DNA from: Acidobacteriota bacterium
GTDB lineage: Bacteria > Acidobacteriota > Terriglobia > Bryobacterales > UBA6623
Length of the DNA stretch: 32,215 nucleotides
Reading direction: 5' to 3'
NCBI GenBank assembly: GCA_027592785.1
Contig: JAQCLD010000048.1
Coordinates: 1-32,215, forward strand
Positions 1-7,200 of the stretch are shown here, in pieces (position 1 is the stretch's first letter; each line of letters opens with the position of its first letter). A program made the translations under genes and the position numbers. Under the pieces are notes generated by a model, which was not told the DNA's origin, made no database searches, and worked only from the letters and a program-made list of their open reading frames with translations.

Positions 1-66
1 CGTTCCACTCCAAGCTGGTCTAGTTTTCCGGCGCCGCCCTGGTCTATTTTTACTCCGCCCTTGACA
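1..66. mobile_element. Terminus of an IS21-family-like insertion sequence (element lies outside the window)
   Basis: Two direct repeats beginning CTGGTCTA lie 24 bp apart (15-22 and 39-46). Each is followed by a T-run and a CCGCC block, and the segment ends in TTGACA at 61-66. Short repeated terminal motifs ending in CA are typical of IS21-family ends. The neighbouring peptidase gene resumes mid-domain directly after this point, which fits an insertion boundary at about 66/67. No transposase is visible because the body of the element would be to the left. Family assignment is from pattern memory, not from a search. Confidence 0.5.
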
Positions 67-811
67 GTTTTACGGTGTGGCGGATGTTTGCGACAGCATC
101 GCTCCGCTAGCACATGCCGCCAGGAAAGCTTCTGATTACAACAGCGTTACTCAGGAGGATATGGCGTGGCTATATCGCGCCGCTCACATGGCCCGCTTGG
201 TTGACGCACCGAAGTACTCCGCTCAGCGCCTTGACCGGGCTCTAGGGCAGTTGCGTGATCTTCTCACTGCACCCGAAGAGACGCGGAAGGTCGCCAGTAT
301 TCTCCGGGAAGCAGGGGTGCGCTTCGTTGTGATCGAGAACCTGCCAAAAACGAGAATTGACGGAGCCTGTATCTGGCTGAATAAGAGCACGCCGGTCGTG
401 GCAATGAGTCTGAGGTTTGATCGAATTGACTGGTTCTGGCACACACTCATTCACGAATTAACGCACGTGCGCCATCGCGACAGCGCTGTAGTTGACACGG
501 AAATGGATAAATCCAGATCAGAAGAAGACAGACCGGAGGAAGAGAAGAGGGCCGATGCGTCGGCGGTATCGTTTCTTGTTCCCCAAGACCAATTGACCGG
601 CTTCATGATGCGAGTGCAGCCCTTTTACTCAAAGAAAAAGATTCGAGGGTTCGCAGCCCGTGTCGGCGTTCATCCGGGCTTAGTAGTTGGGCAGTTGCAG
701 TTTCGTAGGCAGGTCGGCTACGCCCACAACAGGGAGATGCTTGTAAAGGTACGTGAAATCGTCACCTCCACAGCACTGGCTGATGGATGGGGCGATGTAT
801 CGCCAACCTAG
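67..811 (+). pseudogene. HigA/ImmA-type antitoxin-metallopeptidase, 5' truncated
   Basis: The ImmA/IrrE-type zinc peptidase domain is complete. The HELTH motif (HExxH) lies at about residues 126-130 counted from the GTG at 77, followed by the downstream acidic helix and the SFLVP segment usual for this family. In full-length relatives an N-terminal HTH_3 (XRE/HigA) DNA-binding domain comes first and is joined by a short linker of the type F-x-G-V-A. Here the frame opens with F-Y-G-V-A-D at 68, right after the IS-like terminus, and an in-frame TGA at 62-64 blocks any extension. The HTH domain is therefore missing. A GTG at 77 could still allow a 244-residue peptidase fragment. Such proteins normally act as the regulator/antitoxin half of a HigBA-like pair or as a stress or phage-repressor peptidase. 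No toxin gene is visible here. The peptidase identity is firm; truncation by the IS is an inference. Confidence 0.75.
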
Positions 812-832
812 TTCTGGAGGAACTATTTAGCG

Positions 833-1300
833 ATGAGTTACACATCAAATGCTTCAGATCGTTGAAGACTATCGGGAATCTGACCAACCCTGGCCAGCCT
901 CGAAGCAGGCTATAGGCAAGTGGGCAATCGACTCGGGGAAGTGGGCGCCTCACCCCTCAGCGATCGTGTCGCAGTGTGCGGATGACATCGCTCGTGCGAT
1001 GCGCGAGGAGTACGTCACCGACCCCCAGGGACGTCGAGTACGCGCCAAGCATGCCGCTCGTGTCGAGATGGACGCAAGCAGATAGCTCTATGGGATGACA
1101 TCAGGAGTGCCAGTCGAGAACACATGAATGCGGCACTACAACAGCGGCGGCGGCAGGTAGTAGGTGACGTGCAGCTTCGCCAGGACGTAGACAGTTACAA
1201 CGACAACAGAAATCCCAGTCGCCCGCTCCAGATCAGCCTGGACTTCACGGATGACGTCGAGGAAGAACTTCTAGGCGCGACGCTAGCGAAAAGCGCGTAG
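833..1300 (+). pseudogene. Conserved hypothetical protein with two compensating frameshifts
   Basis: A GGAGG at 816-820 precedes an ATG at 833, whose frame gives MSYTSNASDR and then stops. The frame from 849 continues as a coherent protein (QIVEDYRES ... DPQGRRVRAKHAARVEM) and stops at 1083. From about 1073 the first frame takes over again (QIALWDDIRS ... HMNAALQQRRRQVV ... DFTDDVEEEL) and ends with TAG at 1298. Joined, these give one protein of about 155 residues. The break points are near 850 and near 1070, and the two shifts cancel each other. I recognise the style of the protein from genomic islands next to HigA/ImmA genes, but I know no function. The tail is acidic and the middle is rich in Arg and Gln. 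It is either a decayed accessory gene or carries two sequencing indels. Confidence 0.6.
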
Positions 1301-1303
1301 GCG

Positions 1304-1555
1304 TCACGAATCGGATTTCTTGCGCCAGCGTGCGCGAGCCGCAAGGGATGCTATCTCACTCCGGCGCTCAGCCGATAGTTTTTCGGAGCGCGCACGTCCA
1401 CCCTTTAGTCCACCACTACGGCCTAGCCCGACGGCCTCTGGGTTCTTCTCCCCGTAGTCCGGCTTGTCCTCGACTTCCCCTGAAGCGATGTCTACGATGA
1501 GCTTGGCTAGCTGGCTAGCGTCGCGTGGCCGTTTCTTGTGTGGGCCTTCTGGCAT
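1304..1555 (-). CDS. Small basic conserved hypothetical protein
   Basis: This encodes an 83-residue, Lys/Arg-rich, largely helical protein. It has an N-terminal PRDASQLAKLIVDIASGE segment, a central Gly-rich stretch (GLGRSGGLKGGRAR) and a C-terminal helix of the type RRSEIASLAARARW. Small proteins of this architecture recur beside mobile elements and in accessory regions of many bacteria and look like nucleic-acid-binding proteins. No function is established that I can name. The start is an ATG. The gene ends 4 bp from the frameshifted gene at 833-1300 on the opposite strand, so the two are convergent. Its composition matches the neighbouring accessory genes. Confidence 0.65.
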   Translation of the reverse strand: MPEGPHKKRPRDASQLAKLIVDIASGEVEDKPDYGEKNPEAVGLGRSGGLKGGRARSEKLSAERRSEIASLAARARWRKKSDS

Positions 1556-1813
1556 TTGCGCTCATTATCCCATGCGGTCCCAAGGATGCCCAGCGGGCGC
1601 GGATTCAAACTGAGACACTACCCGGCATCGCGGCACAATCGGCGCTGAGAAGCGCTTCTCGGCAGGCAACAGAGGCTTGCCGGGCGACTCTGGCCGCCGA
1701 AAACATCCTTGCGCTCCGCCGTTTTAACCCTCGCACTCTGCGCCCCCACTCCACTACGATTGTCAGCGGGCGCCGACGTCAACGTCGACGAACCAGGAGG
1801 GTTAGAAGCAGCT
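1556..1813. other. Non-coding gap with two DNA dyads upstream of fdhA
   Basis: No supported gene lies here. The segment holds a perfect 14-bp palindrome GAGAAGCGCTTCTC at 1647-1660 and a second dyad CGACGT-CA-ACGTCG at 1774-1787. The second ends 26 bp before the fdhA start codon. Either could be an operator. I see no convincing -35/-10 pair. An AGGAGG at 1795-1800 is the likely ribosome binding site of fdhA. Confidence 0.35.
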
Positions 1814-3004
1814 ATGGCAACGAATCGTGGAGTGGCCTACATGGGCCCAGGAAAAGTCGAAGTCCAAACCATCGACTTCCCCAAGCTGGCACTGGGCAAT
1901 CGCGCCTGCAATCACGGAGTCATTCTTAAAGTCGTCACCACCAACATTTGCGGCAGCGACCAGCACATGGTCCGCGGACGCACCACCGCGCCCCAAGGCC
2001 TCATCCTCGGCCACGAAATCACCGGCGAAGTCATCGAAGCCGGCAGCGACGTTGAGTTCCTGAAGGTCGGCGACATCTGTTCTGTGCCCTTCAACATCGC
2101 CTGCGGACGCTGCAAGCACTGCAAGGCCGGCAAGACGGGAATTTGCCTCAACGTCAATCCGGCACGCCCCGGCGCCGCCTACGGCTACGTCGACATGGGC
2201 GGCTGGGTCGGCGGCCAGTCCGACTACGTCATGGTGCCCTACGCCGACTTCAATCTATTCCCCTTCCCCGATCGCGCCCAAGCGATGGAGAAGATCCGCG
2301 ATCTCACTCTGCTGTCGGATATCTTCCCGACCGGCTATCACGGCGCGGTCACCGCCGGCGTGGGCCCCGGCGCCATCGTCTACATCGCCGGCGCCGGTCC
2401 CGTCGGGCTCGCCTCTGCAGCTTCATGCCATTTGCTTGGCGCCGCTTGCGTCATTGTCGGCGACATGATTCCCGAGCGCCTCGAACAAGCCAGCAGCTTC
2501 GGTTGTGAAACGATCGACTTGCGTAAAGACGCCACCCTCGGCGAGCAGATCGAACAGATCGTTGGCGTACCCGAAGTCGAATACGGCGTCGATTGCGTCG
2601 GCTTCGAAGCCCGCGGCCACGGCCACGACGCCGGGGTCGAACGCCCCGCCACCGTGCTGAACGCGCTTATGGAATTCACCGAGGCCGGCGGCGGCATCGG
2701 CATCCCCGGCCTCTATGTCACCGGCGATCCAGGCGGCGTCGACGCCAATGCCAAGATCGGAAATCTCGGAATCCGCATCGGCCTCGGCTGGGCCAAGTCG
2801 CACCACTTCACTACAGGCCAGTGCCCGGTGATGAAGTACAACCGCCAACTGATGAACGCGATTCTTTACGACAAGATTCAGATCGCCAAGGCCGTCAACG
2901 TCCAGACCATCTCGCTCGAGGACGCGCCACGCGGCTACAGGGACTTTGATCGCGGAGCGGCGACGAAGTTCGTCATCGATCCGCACGGTTCCGTCGCAGC
3001 CTAG
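1814..3004 (+). CDS. fdhA: Glutathione-independent formaldehyde dehydrogenase (zinc- and NAD-dependent)
   Basis: This is a medium-chain dehydrogenase/reductase of 396 residues, close to the 398 of Pseudomonas putida formaldehyde dehydrogenase, which oxidises (or dismutates) formaldehyde with bound NAD and no glutathione. The catalytic zinc ligands are visible as Cys46 (ICGSDQH) and His67-Glu68 (GHE). The structural zinc cysteines fall at 97, 100, 103 and 111, the same spacing as in the P. putida enzyme. A Rossmann motif GAGPVGLA lies near residue 195. An ATG at 1814 with AGGAGG 14 bp upstream is preferred. The frame stays open back to 1709, but that extra 35 residues is not family-like. It is monocistronic, and a hairpin follows the stop. 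The likely role is cytosolic formaldehyde/aldehyde detoxification. No C1 genes are next to it. Confidence 0.92.
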   Translation: MATNRGVAYMGPGKVEVQTIDFPKLALGNRACNHGVILKVVTTNICGSDQHMVRGRTTAPQGLILGHEITGEVIEAGSDVEFLKVGDICSVPFNIACGRCKHCKAGKTGICLNVNPARPGAAYGYVDMGGWVGGQSDYVMVPYADFNLFPFPDRAQAMEKIRDLTLLSDIFPTGYHGAVTAGVGPGAIVYIAGAGPVGLASAASCHLLGAACVIVGDMIPERLEQASSFGCETIDLRKDATLGEQIEQIVGVPEVEYGVDCVGFEARGHGHDAGVERPATVLNALMEFTEAGGGIGIPGLYVTGDPGGVDANAKIGNLGIRIGLGWAKSHHFTTGQCPVMKYNRQLMNAILYDKIQIAKAVNVQTISLEDAPRGYRDFDRGAATKFVIDPHGSVAA

Positions 3005-3016
3005 GCACTGCGACAC

Positions 3017-3060
3017 GGAGGAGTCCCCCACGTCGCGGACTCCTCCACTCTTTCCTCTCC
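3017..3060 (+). terminator. Hairpin terminator of fdhA
   Basis: A perfect 10-bp stem (GGAGGAGTCC at 3017-3026 with GGACTCCTCC at 3037-3046) and a 10-nt loop begin 13 bp after the fdhA stop. A pyrimidine-rich tail ACTCTTTCCTCTCC follows. The T-tract is weak, so termination strength is uncertain. Confidence 0.6.
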
Positions 3061-3128
3061 AGGGACGTGGTCGGCAAAGGGCGTTCGCTGCAGCTCGCGC
3101 TCGGCTAAGCTTCTAGAAGGTGACGTCC

Positions 3129-4187
3129 ATGTTTGTCCTTGCCGCGCTCGCCATCCTCCATTTCGCTCCCGCGTCGGCGGATACGCCCGCACGTACGCCA
3201 CAGCTTGCCGCGTCTGAAAATATTGTGGCCTTGGCGTACGGCTCCAGCAAGAGTATTTACGTCGCTGTCTCTTCGAACCAAGGCAAAGACTTCGCGAAGC
3301 CCGTCAAAGTGGCCCAAGCCGCTATCCTTCCGCTGACGCGCCACCGCGGCCCGCGCATCGCCATCTCAAACGGGTCGATCATCGTCACTGCGGTCACCGG
3401 CAAGACGGAAGCGAGCGGACCGCACGCTCATGGTTTACCTTCGGATGGGGACCTCGTCGCTTGGCGCTCCACGGACGACGGCAAGACATGGTCCGCGCCC
3501 GCGCGGGTTAACGATGTCCCGGCCGCTCCGCGCGAGGGCCTTCATACGCTGACCGCCGACGGCAATGGCCGCCTCTTCGCCGCTTGGCTCGATCTGCGGG
3601 ACGAAGGCACGCGGCTCTACGGCGCTTGGTCCGAGGACGGCGGCGCTACGTGGAGCGCCAACGTTCAACTCTACGAATCACCCGATGGAACGATTTGCCA
3701 GTGTTGCCATCCCACGGCGGCATTTGGCCCCGATGGCGCGCTGGACGTTATGTTCCGCAACGCGCTTGGCGGCGCACGCGATCTCTACCTGCTGCAGGCT
3801 GCAGCCGGGAGGCGGTCATTCGGAAAGCCGCAGAAGCTCGGCCAAGGGACTTGGATGCTCAACGCCTGCCCCATGGACGGCGGCGGCATCGCACATGACG
3901 CAGGACTCACCGTCACAGCCTGGCGACGCGACCGCGAGATCTTTCTCGCTGAACCCGGCAAGCCGGAAACCCGCCTCGGCGAGGGTCAGGATGTCGCCGT
4001 TGCCGCGAGCCACGGGCGCACCTATGCCGTCTGGGTTCAGCACTCCAGCCTCGTCTCGTGGGTAGACGGGAGAACGGCGACTATCGCTCACAAAGCCGCC
4101 ATGCCGGCACTCATCGCGTTACCTACCCGCGGAGTCTTGGCCGCCTGGGAACAGGACGGCGGGATTGCCGCGCAGTCGTTGCCCTAG
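3129..4187 (+). CDS. Secreted Asp-box (BNR) sialidase-fold protein with CxxCH motif
   Basis: This is a predicted exported beta-propeller protein of 352 residues. An N-terminal hydrophobic segment ending in ASA gives a signal peptide of about 17-20 residues. Two clear Asp-boxes, S-T-D-D-G-K-T-W and S-E-D-G-G-A-T-W, mark propeller blades of the sialidase/BNR superfamily. The arginine triad and Asp/Glu/Tyr set of true sialidases could not be identified, so the substrate is unknown. The segment TICQCCHP formally contains the c-type haem motif CxxCH, and NACPMDGGG follows about 80 residues later. Both look like conserved features of a non-sialidase subfamily, perhaps metal or disulfide sites. ATG 3129 is preferred over GTG 3120 because AGAAGG (3115-3120) lies 8 bp upstream of it. 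It is probably periplasmic. Confidence 0.7.
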   Translation: MFVLAALAILHFAPASADTPARTPQLAASENIVALAYGSSKSIYVAVSSNQGKDFAKPVKVAQAAILPLTRHRGPRIAISNGSIIVTAVTGKTEASGPHAHGLPSDGDLVAWRSTDDGKTWSAPARVNDVPAAPREGLHTLTADGNGRLFAAWLDLRDEGTRLYGAWSEDGGATWSANVQLYESPDGTICQCCHPTAAFGPDGALDVMFRNALGGARDLYLLQAAAGRRSFGKPQKLGQGTWMLNACPMDGGGIAHDAGLTVTAWRRDREIFLAEPGKPETRLGEGQDVAVAASHGRTYAVWVQHSSLVSWVDGRTATIAHKAAMPALIALPTRGVLAAWEQDGGIAAQSLP

Positions 4188-4234
4188 CTGCAACAGCCCC
4201 TGCCGCTTCCGCGACTCTCCTAGCGGACTCCCTG

Positions 4235-4467
4235 TAGACATGCGACAGATCCTTGGCAGGTCGGCATCGGCCTGGCGATTGGATTGGCCGCATCGCTCGC
4301 CGTCAATCGGCTACTCGAAGCCCCAGCTCCGGCAGGCGTCGCCCAATCACCCGATCAGATTTGCCGTCACGTCGAGCGTATTGATCCTCGCGGCCTTTCT
4401 GGGCATCCTCATTCCGGCGCGTCGAGCAAGCCGCGTCGATCCGCTTAGCGCTCTTCGCCACGATTAG
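4235..4467 (+). pseudogene. Decayed 3' fragment of an ABC-transporter permease (MacB/FtsX type)
   Basis: The last 40 or so residues in one frame read RFAVTSSVLILAAFLG and then IPARRASRVDPLSALRHD. This is the hallmark C-terminus of MacB/FtsX-like permeases, whose very end is (I/V)PARRA-x-x-x-DP-x-x-ALR. Just upstream, a different frame (about 4256-4360) gives QVGIGLAIGLAASLAVNRLLE, the preceding transmembrane helix of the same family. A third short piece (MRQIL) fits before that after another one-base shift. At least two frameshifts and the loss of everything upstream show it is a relic. Such permeases are abundant in Acidobacteriota (ADOP family). It fills the gap between the propeller gene and the acyl-CoA ligase and should have no product. 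Confidence 0.7.
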
Positions 4468-4519
4468 GCGCCTTGTGTCCGCTCGCGTTTTTCGCTCATA
4501 GTGGTGAGTTCGCTCTCTG

Positions 4520-6007
4520 ATGAACCTGCCGAACTTATTTGCGCCGTCTCTGAAGCAGGCCGCCGATGCGCCTGGCCTGGAGTTTAACGGCGAAGTCTTC
4601 ACTTTTGGGCGGCTGGATGAGGACTCGGACCGGCTGGCGGCTTGGCTGCTTAGCTTGGGCGTTGAGCCCGGCGACCGCGTCGCGGTCTACCTCAAGAACA
4701 GCCCCTCGCTCGTGTTGATCTATTTGGCGGCCGTGAAGGCGGGGTTGATCTTTACGCCGATCAACATCCTCTACCGGCGCGATGAGATCGCACACATCCT
4801 GGCGGACGCGGAGCCGAAGATTGTTTTTGCCGATCCGGAGTCGCAAGATCTTGTCGCTAGCGCGATCGCAGGCAGCGGGTCGCGGCTTCTGCTAACGAGC
4901 GAAATCGAGCAAGCCATCGCGAGGACGCAGCGGCCTGCGACGCTGCCTGCGCCCGCTGACGACGACGTCGCCGCGCTGGTCTACACCTCGGGTACAACCG
5001 GACGCCCCAAGGGTGCGATGCTGACGCAGGCCAACTTCGCAGCCAACGCTCTCAACCTGATCGAGGCCTGGCGCATGACGGCGGATGATCGCCTGCTTCT
5101 TACCCTGCCGCTGTTTCACGTACATGGCCTCGGTAACGGTCTGCACACCTGGCTCGCGCTGGGCTATCGCCTGCGGCTCACCGAGCGCTTCCGCAAAGAG
5201 ACGATCGTAGACGAGCTGCTCGACTTTCGGCCGACGGTTTTCTTCGGGGTGCCGACGATGTATGAGCGCTTGCTAGAGACGCCGCGGGAGGTTGCGCGGG
5301 AAATTGGCGGCTCGCTGCGCCTATTCGTTTCCGGCTCGGCGCCGCTGCCAGCCGCCACGCATCGTAAATTCGAAGACCTGTTCGGCAGCGTAATCCTGGA
5401 ACGCTACGGCATGAGTGAAACGCTCATGAATAGCGGCAATCCCCACGATGGCGAACGACGCCCCGGCTCCGTCGGGTTACCCTTGCCGAACATTTCGATA
5501 CGCATTTGCGACGAGACTGATGCCGAGGCGGTCAACGGACAGACTGGCGAGTTGCAGATCAAGGGCCCGAACGTGTTCAGCGGCTACTGGCGCCAGGACT
5601 CGGCAACCAAAGAGGCCTTCACTGCGGACGGCTTTTTCCGCTCCGGCGACCTCGGCATGCGCGGCGATGACGGCTACATTACGTTGCAGGGCCGGGGCAA
5701 AGAGTTGATTATCTCGGGAGGTTTTAACGTCTATCCACGGGAAATCGAAGAGTTCTTAGCCAAGCAACCCGGCGTCAGCGAAGCGGCCGTCGTCGGAGTA
5801 CCGGATCCGCTCAAGGGCGAGCGGCCTCTCGCGTTCATCGTTTCAAGCAACCCCATTGACGCCGACGCGCTCGGCGCCGCTTGCCGCGAAGGCTTGGCCT
5901 CGTTCAAGAATCCGACCGCCTTCGTGCAGGTCGCCGCGCTGCCGCGCAACGCCCTGGGCAAAGTGCAGAAGCACCTACTTCCGCGACCGCAGTCGACAAG
6001 CTCTTGA
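4520..6007 (+). CDS. AMP-dependent acyl-CoA ligase, malonyl-CoA-synthetase-like
   Basis: This is an ANL-superfamily adenylating enzyme of 495 residues. Motif A3, Y-T-S-G-T-T-G-R-P-K-G, lies at about 155-165. LPLFHVHGL and GVPTMYERLL follow, then A5 (ERYGMSET), A7 (FRSGDLG), A8 (GRGKELIISGGFNVYP) and a C-terminal catalytic-lysine region (NALGKVQK). LPLFHVHGL and GVPTMYERLL together resemble MatB malonyl-CoA synthetases and related short/medium-chain acyl-CoA ligases. Malonate plus CoA and ATP is therefore the best substrate guess. No malonate transporter or decarboxylase is nearby, so specificity stays open. The ATG start has only a weak ribosome binding site. It stands alone, downstream of the permease relic. 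The ligase class is sure; the substrate is not. Confidence 0.85.
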   Translation: MNLPNLFAPSLKQAADAPGLEFNGEVFTFGRLDEDSDRLAAWLLSLGVEPGDRVAVYLKNSPSLVLIYLAAVKAGLIFTPINILYRRDEIAHILADAEPKIVFADPESQDLVASAIAGSGSRLLLTSEIEQAIARTQRPATLPAPADDDVAALVYTSGTTGRPKGAMLTQANFAANALNLIEAWRMTADDRLLLTLPLFHVHGLGNGLHTWLALGYRLRLTERFRKETIVDELLDFRPTVFFGVPTMYERLLETPREVAREIGGSLRLFVSGSAPLPAATHRKFEDLFGSVILERYGMSETLMNSGNPHDGERRPGSVGLPLPNISIRICDETDAEAVNGQTGELQIKGPNVFSGYWRQDSATKEAFTADGFFRSGDLGMRGDDGYITLQGRGKELIISGGFNVYPREIEEFLAKQPGVSEAAVVGVPDPLKGERPLAFIVSSNPIDADALGAACREGLASFKNPTAFVQVAALPRNALGKVQKHLLPRPQSTSS

Positions 6008-6067
6008 CGCCTCAGGCTAATCGCTTAGCGACGTAGGCTGCTGTTCGGGCCTACATTCGTCCCAGGG

Positions 6068-6589
6068 ATGGACCAGCCAGCAACTAGCTCGATTTGTAGT
6101 CTGGCCAAGATCTTGTGGTACGACCGGCGCGGCGCCACTTCGTGTAGCGCCATCGTCTTCGAGCAGGTGGGTCAGTCTGTGAAAGTCTCGACCACGTCGC
6201 CGCTGCCGTGCTTCGGACGGGTGCGGCTTACGATGGGCGGTTTGGAATATTTCGCCAGCGTGGAATCGGTGCAGGTCAACGGCCAGAACAACGAGGCCGA
6301 ACTCGCCCTGCAAGAAGCTCGCCGTATCGACGAGCGCTTGCCCAGTTGCGGGGCCATGGTGCTGGCGCCCGTCGACCGGACGCAAGGCTGGGAAATAGCC
6401 GTGAAGGCAAGCAACTACTCTAGCGGCGGCCTGCAAGTCGTCTCGTCACAGCCGCTGGCGAAGGAACTTCTGGTGCGCGTGGCTACCGATGATATCGAAT
6501 GCCACGGCGTGGTCCGCTATTGCAAGCGCGCTGCGGCGGGCTTTCTTATCGGCATCGAACTGGTCGAACCGCCGGTCATCTCCGGCTAG
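6068..6589 (+). CDS. PilZ-domain protein with N-terminal extension
   Basis: This is a 173-residue protein. The C-terminal half carries the c-di-GMP-binding signature of PilZ domains: R86-x-x-x-R90 (RRIDER) and N116-x-S118-x-x-G121 (NYSSGG), followed by beta strands ending in GVVRYCKR...GFLIGIEL. The first 80 residues form a separate, mostly beta region without a recognised name, comparable in place to the N-terminal domains of YcgR-like proteins. It is probably cytoplasmic, acting as a c-di-GMP-responsive adaptor. The output partner is unknown because no motility or polymer-synthesis gene is adjacent. A GC hairpin overlaps its stop codon, and a second PilZ gene starts 183 bp downstream. Confidence 0.75.
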   Translation: MDQPATSSICSLAKILWYDRRGATSCSAIVFEQVGQSVKVSTTSPLPCFGRVRLTMGGLEYFASVESVQVNGQNNEAELALQEARRIDERLPSCGAMVLAPVDRTQGWEIAVKASNYSSGGLQVVSSQPLAKELLVRVATDDIECHGVVRYCKRAAAGFLIGIELVEPPVISG

Positions 6590-6612
6590 GCCCCCAAGGG
6601 GCCTTCCTCGTC
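6588..6612 (+). terminator. Possible terminator after the first PilZ gene
   Basis: The stem AGGCCCC (6588-6594) pairs with GGGGCCT (6598-6604) across a 3-nt loop CAA, directly at the stop codon. Only a mixed tail (TCCTCGTC) follows, so this is a moderate candidate. Confidence 0.4.
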
Positions 6613-6771
6613 TCCGTACTATGACCGCTTTGTGACGTTGTGAACTGAAGTACTGACCCGGCTCAGGCGACTCAACTCCCTAAGTAGAATCCCTCGCTCA
6701 GTGACGCGCTCCACTGTGCTGACTGATCCTTTGGGTGTGCATCGCCCCAGGCGCCCCCTGGAGATACGCCC

Positions 6772-7179
6772 GTGAGCAAGATAAACGCTCTTATTGAGTC
6801 GACGCCAGCCGCTCATTCGACCGCGACCGATCACCGTCGTGATCCCCGCCACCCGACGCAAACCGTCGTGCTGATCTATTGGCTCGACGATGGCGGACTG
6901 CCTTGCGACTCCTGCGCGGTCATACGCGACGTATCGGCTCGAGGTTTTGGGATCGAGACCGATAAATACTTCCCAGTCGGTCAAGCGCTCACTATCCGTA
7001 CCGCGGATAGCTCCCTTGAGTGCGTCGTCCGTCACATGCAGGAGTACCCCAATAGCTTTATGGCTGGCCTGGAAGTGCTGTCGTCTTCCGACGGCAGCTC
7101 GCTTGAATCGTCGCTGTCAAATCTATCCGCAGCCGTAGCGCCCTGGTCGATCGAGCCGCGGAAGCCCGGCTCTAGTTAG
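6772..7179 (+). CDS. PilZ-domain protein
   Basis: This is a 135-residue single-domain PilZ protein. The c-di-GMP motif is complete: R22-x-x-x-R26 (RRDPR) and D53-x-S55-x-x-G58 (DVSARG), with the core strand VVRHMQE...FMAGLEVL after it. The N-terminal 20 residues and the Ser-rich C-terminal 35 look disordered. A GTG start is used, with GGAG about 9 bp upstream. It is the second PilZ gene in a row, and the two are divergent in sequence outside the motif, so this is not a simple recent duplication. Its last codons overlap the convergent GH2-like gene by 8 bp, and a shared hairpin covers both stops. The target process is unknown. Confidence 0.85.
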   Translation: MSKINALIESTPAAHSTATDHRRDPRHPTQTVVLIYWLDDGGLPCDSCAVIRDVSARGFGIETDKYFPVGQALTIRTADSSLECVVRHMQEYPNSFMAGLEVLSSSDGSSLESSLSNLSAAVAPWSIEPRKPGSS

Positions 7180-7200
7180 CTGAGCCGGGCACGTTTTCGG
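7164..7200. terminator. Bidirectional hairpin between convergent PilZ and GH2-like genes
   Basis: The perfect 9-bp stem GCCCGGCTC (7164-7172) / GAGCCGGGC (7182-7190) has a 9-nt loop holding both stop codons (plus strand TAG 7177-7179, minus strand stop 7172-7174). On the plus strand ACGTTTTCGG follows, giving a short T-tract. Confidence 0.65.

Noticed and set aside
1603..1628. Segment ATTCAAACTGAGACACTACC, which recalls sequence seen near transposases in Acidobacteriota
   Set aside because: Only a vague memory match; no partner repeat or transposase frame could be found in the window.
1709..1813. 35-residue N-terminal extension of fdhA
   Set aside because: ATG 1814 has an AGGAGG upstream and gives the exact zinc-cysteine numbering of known formaldehyde dehydrogenases.
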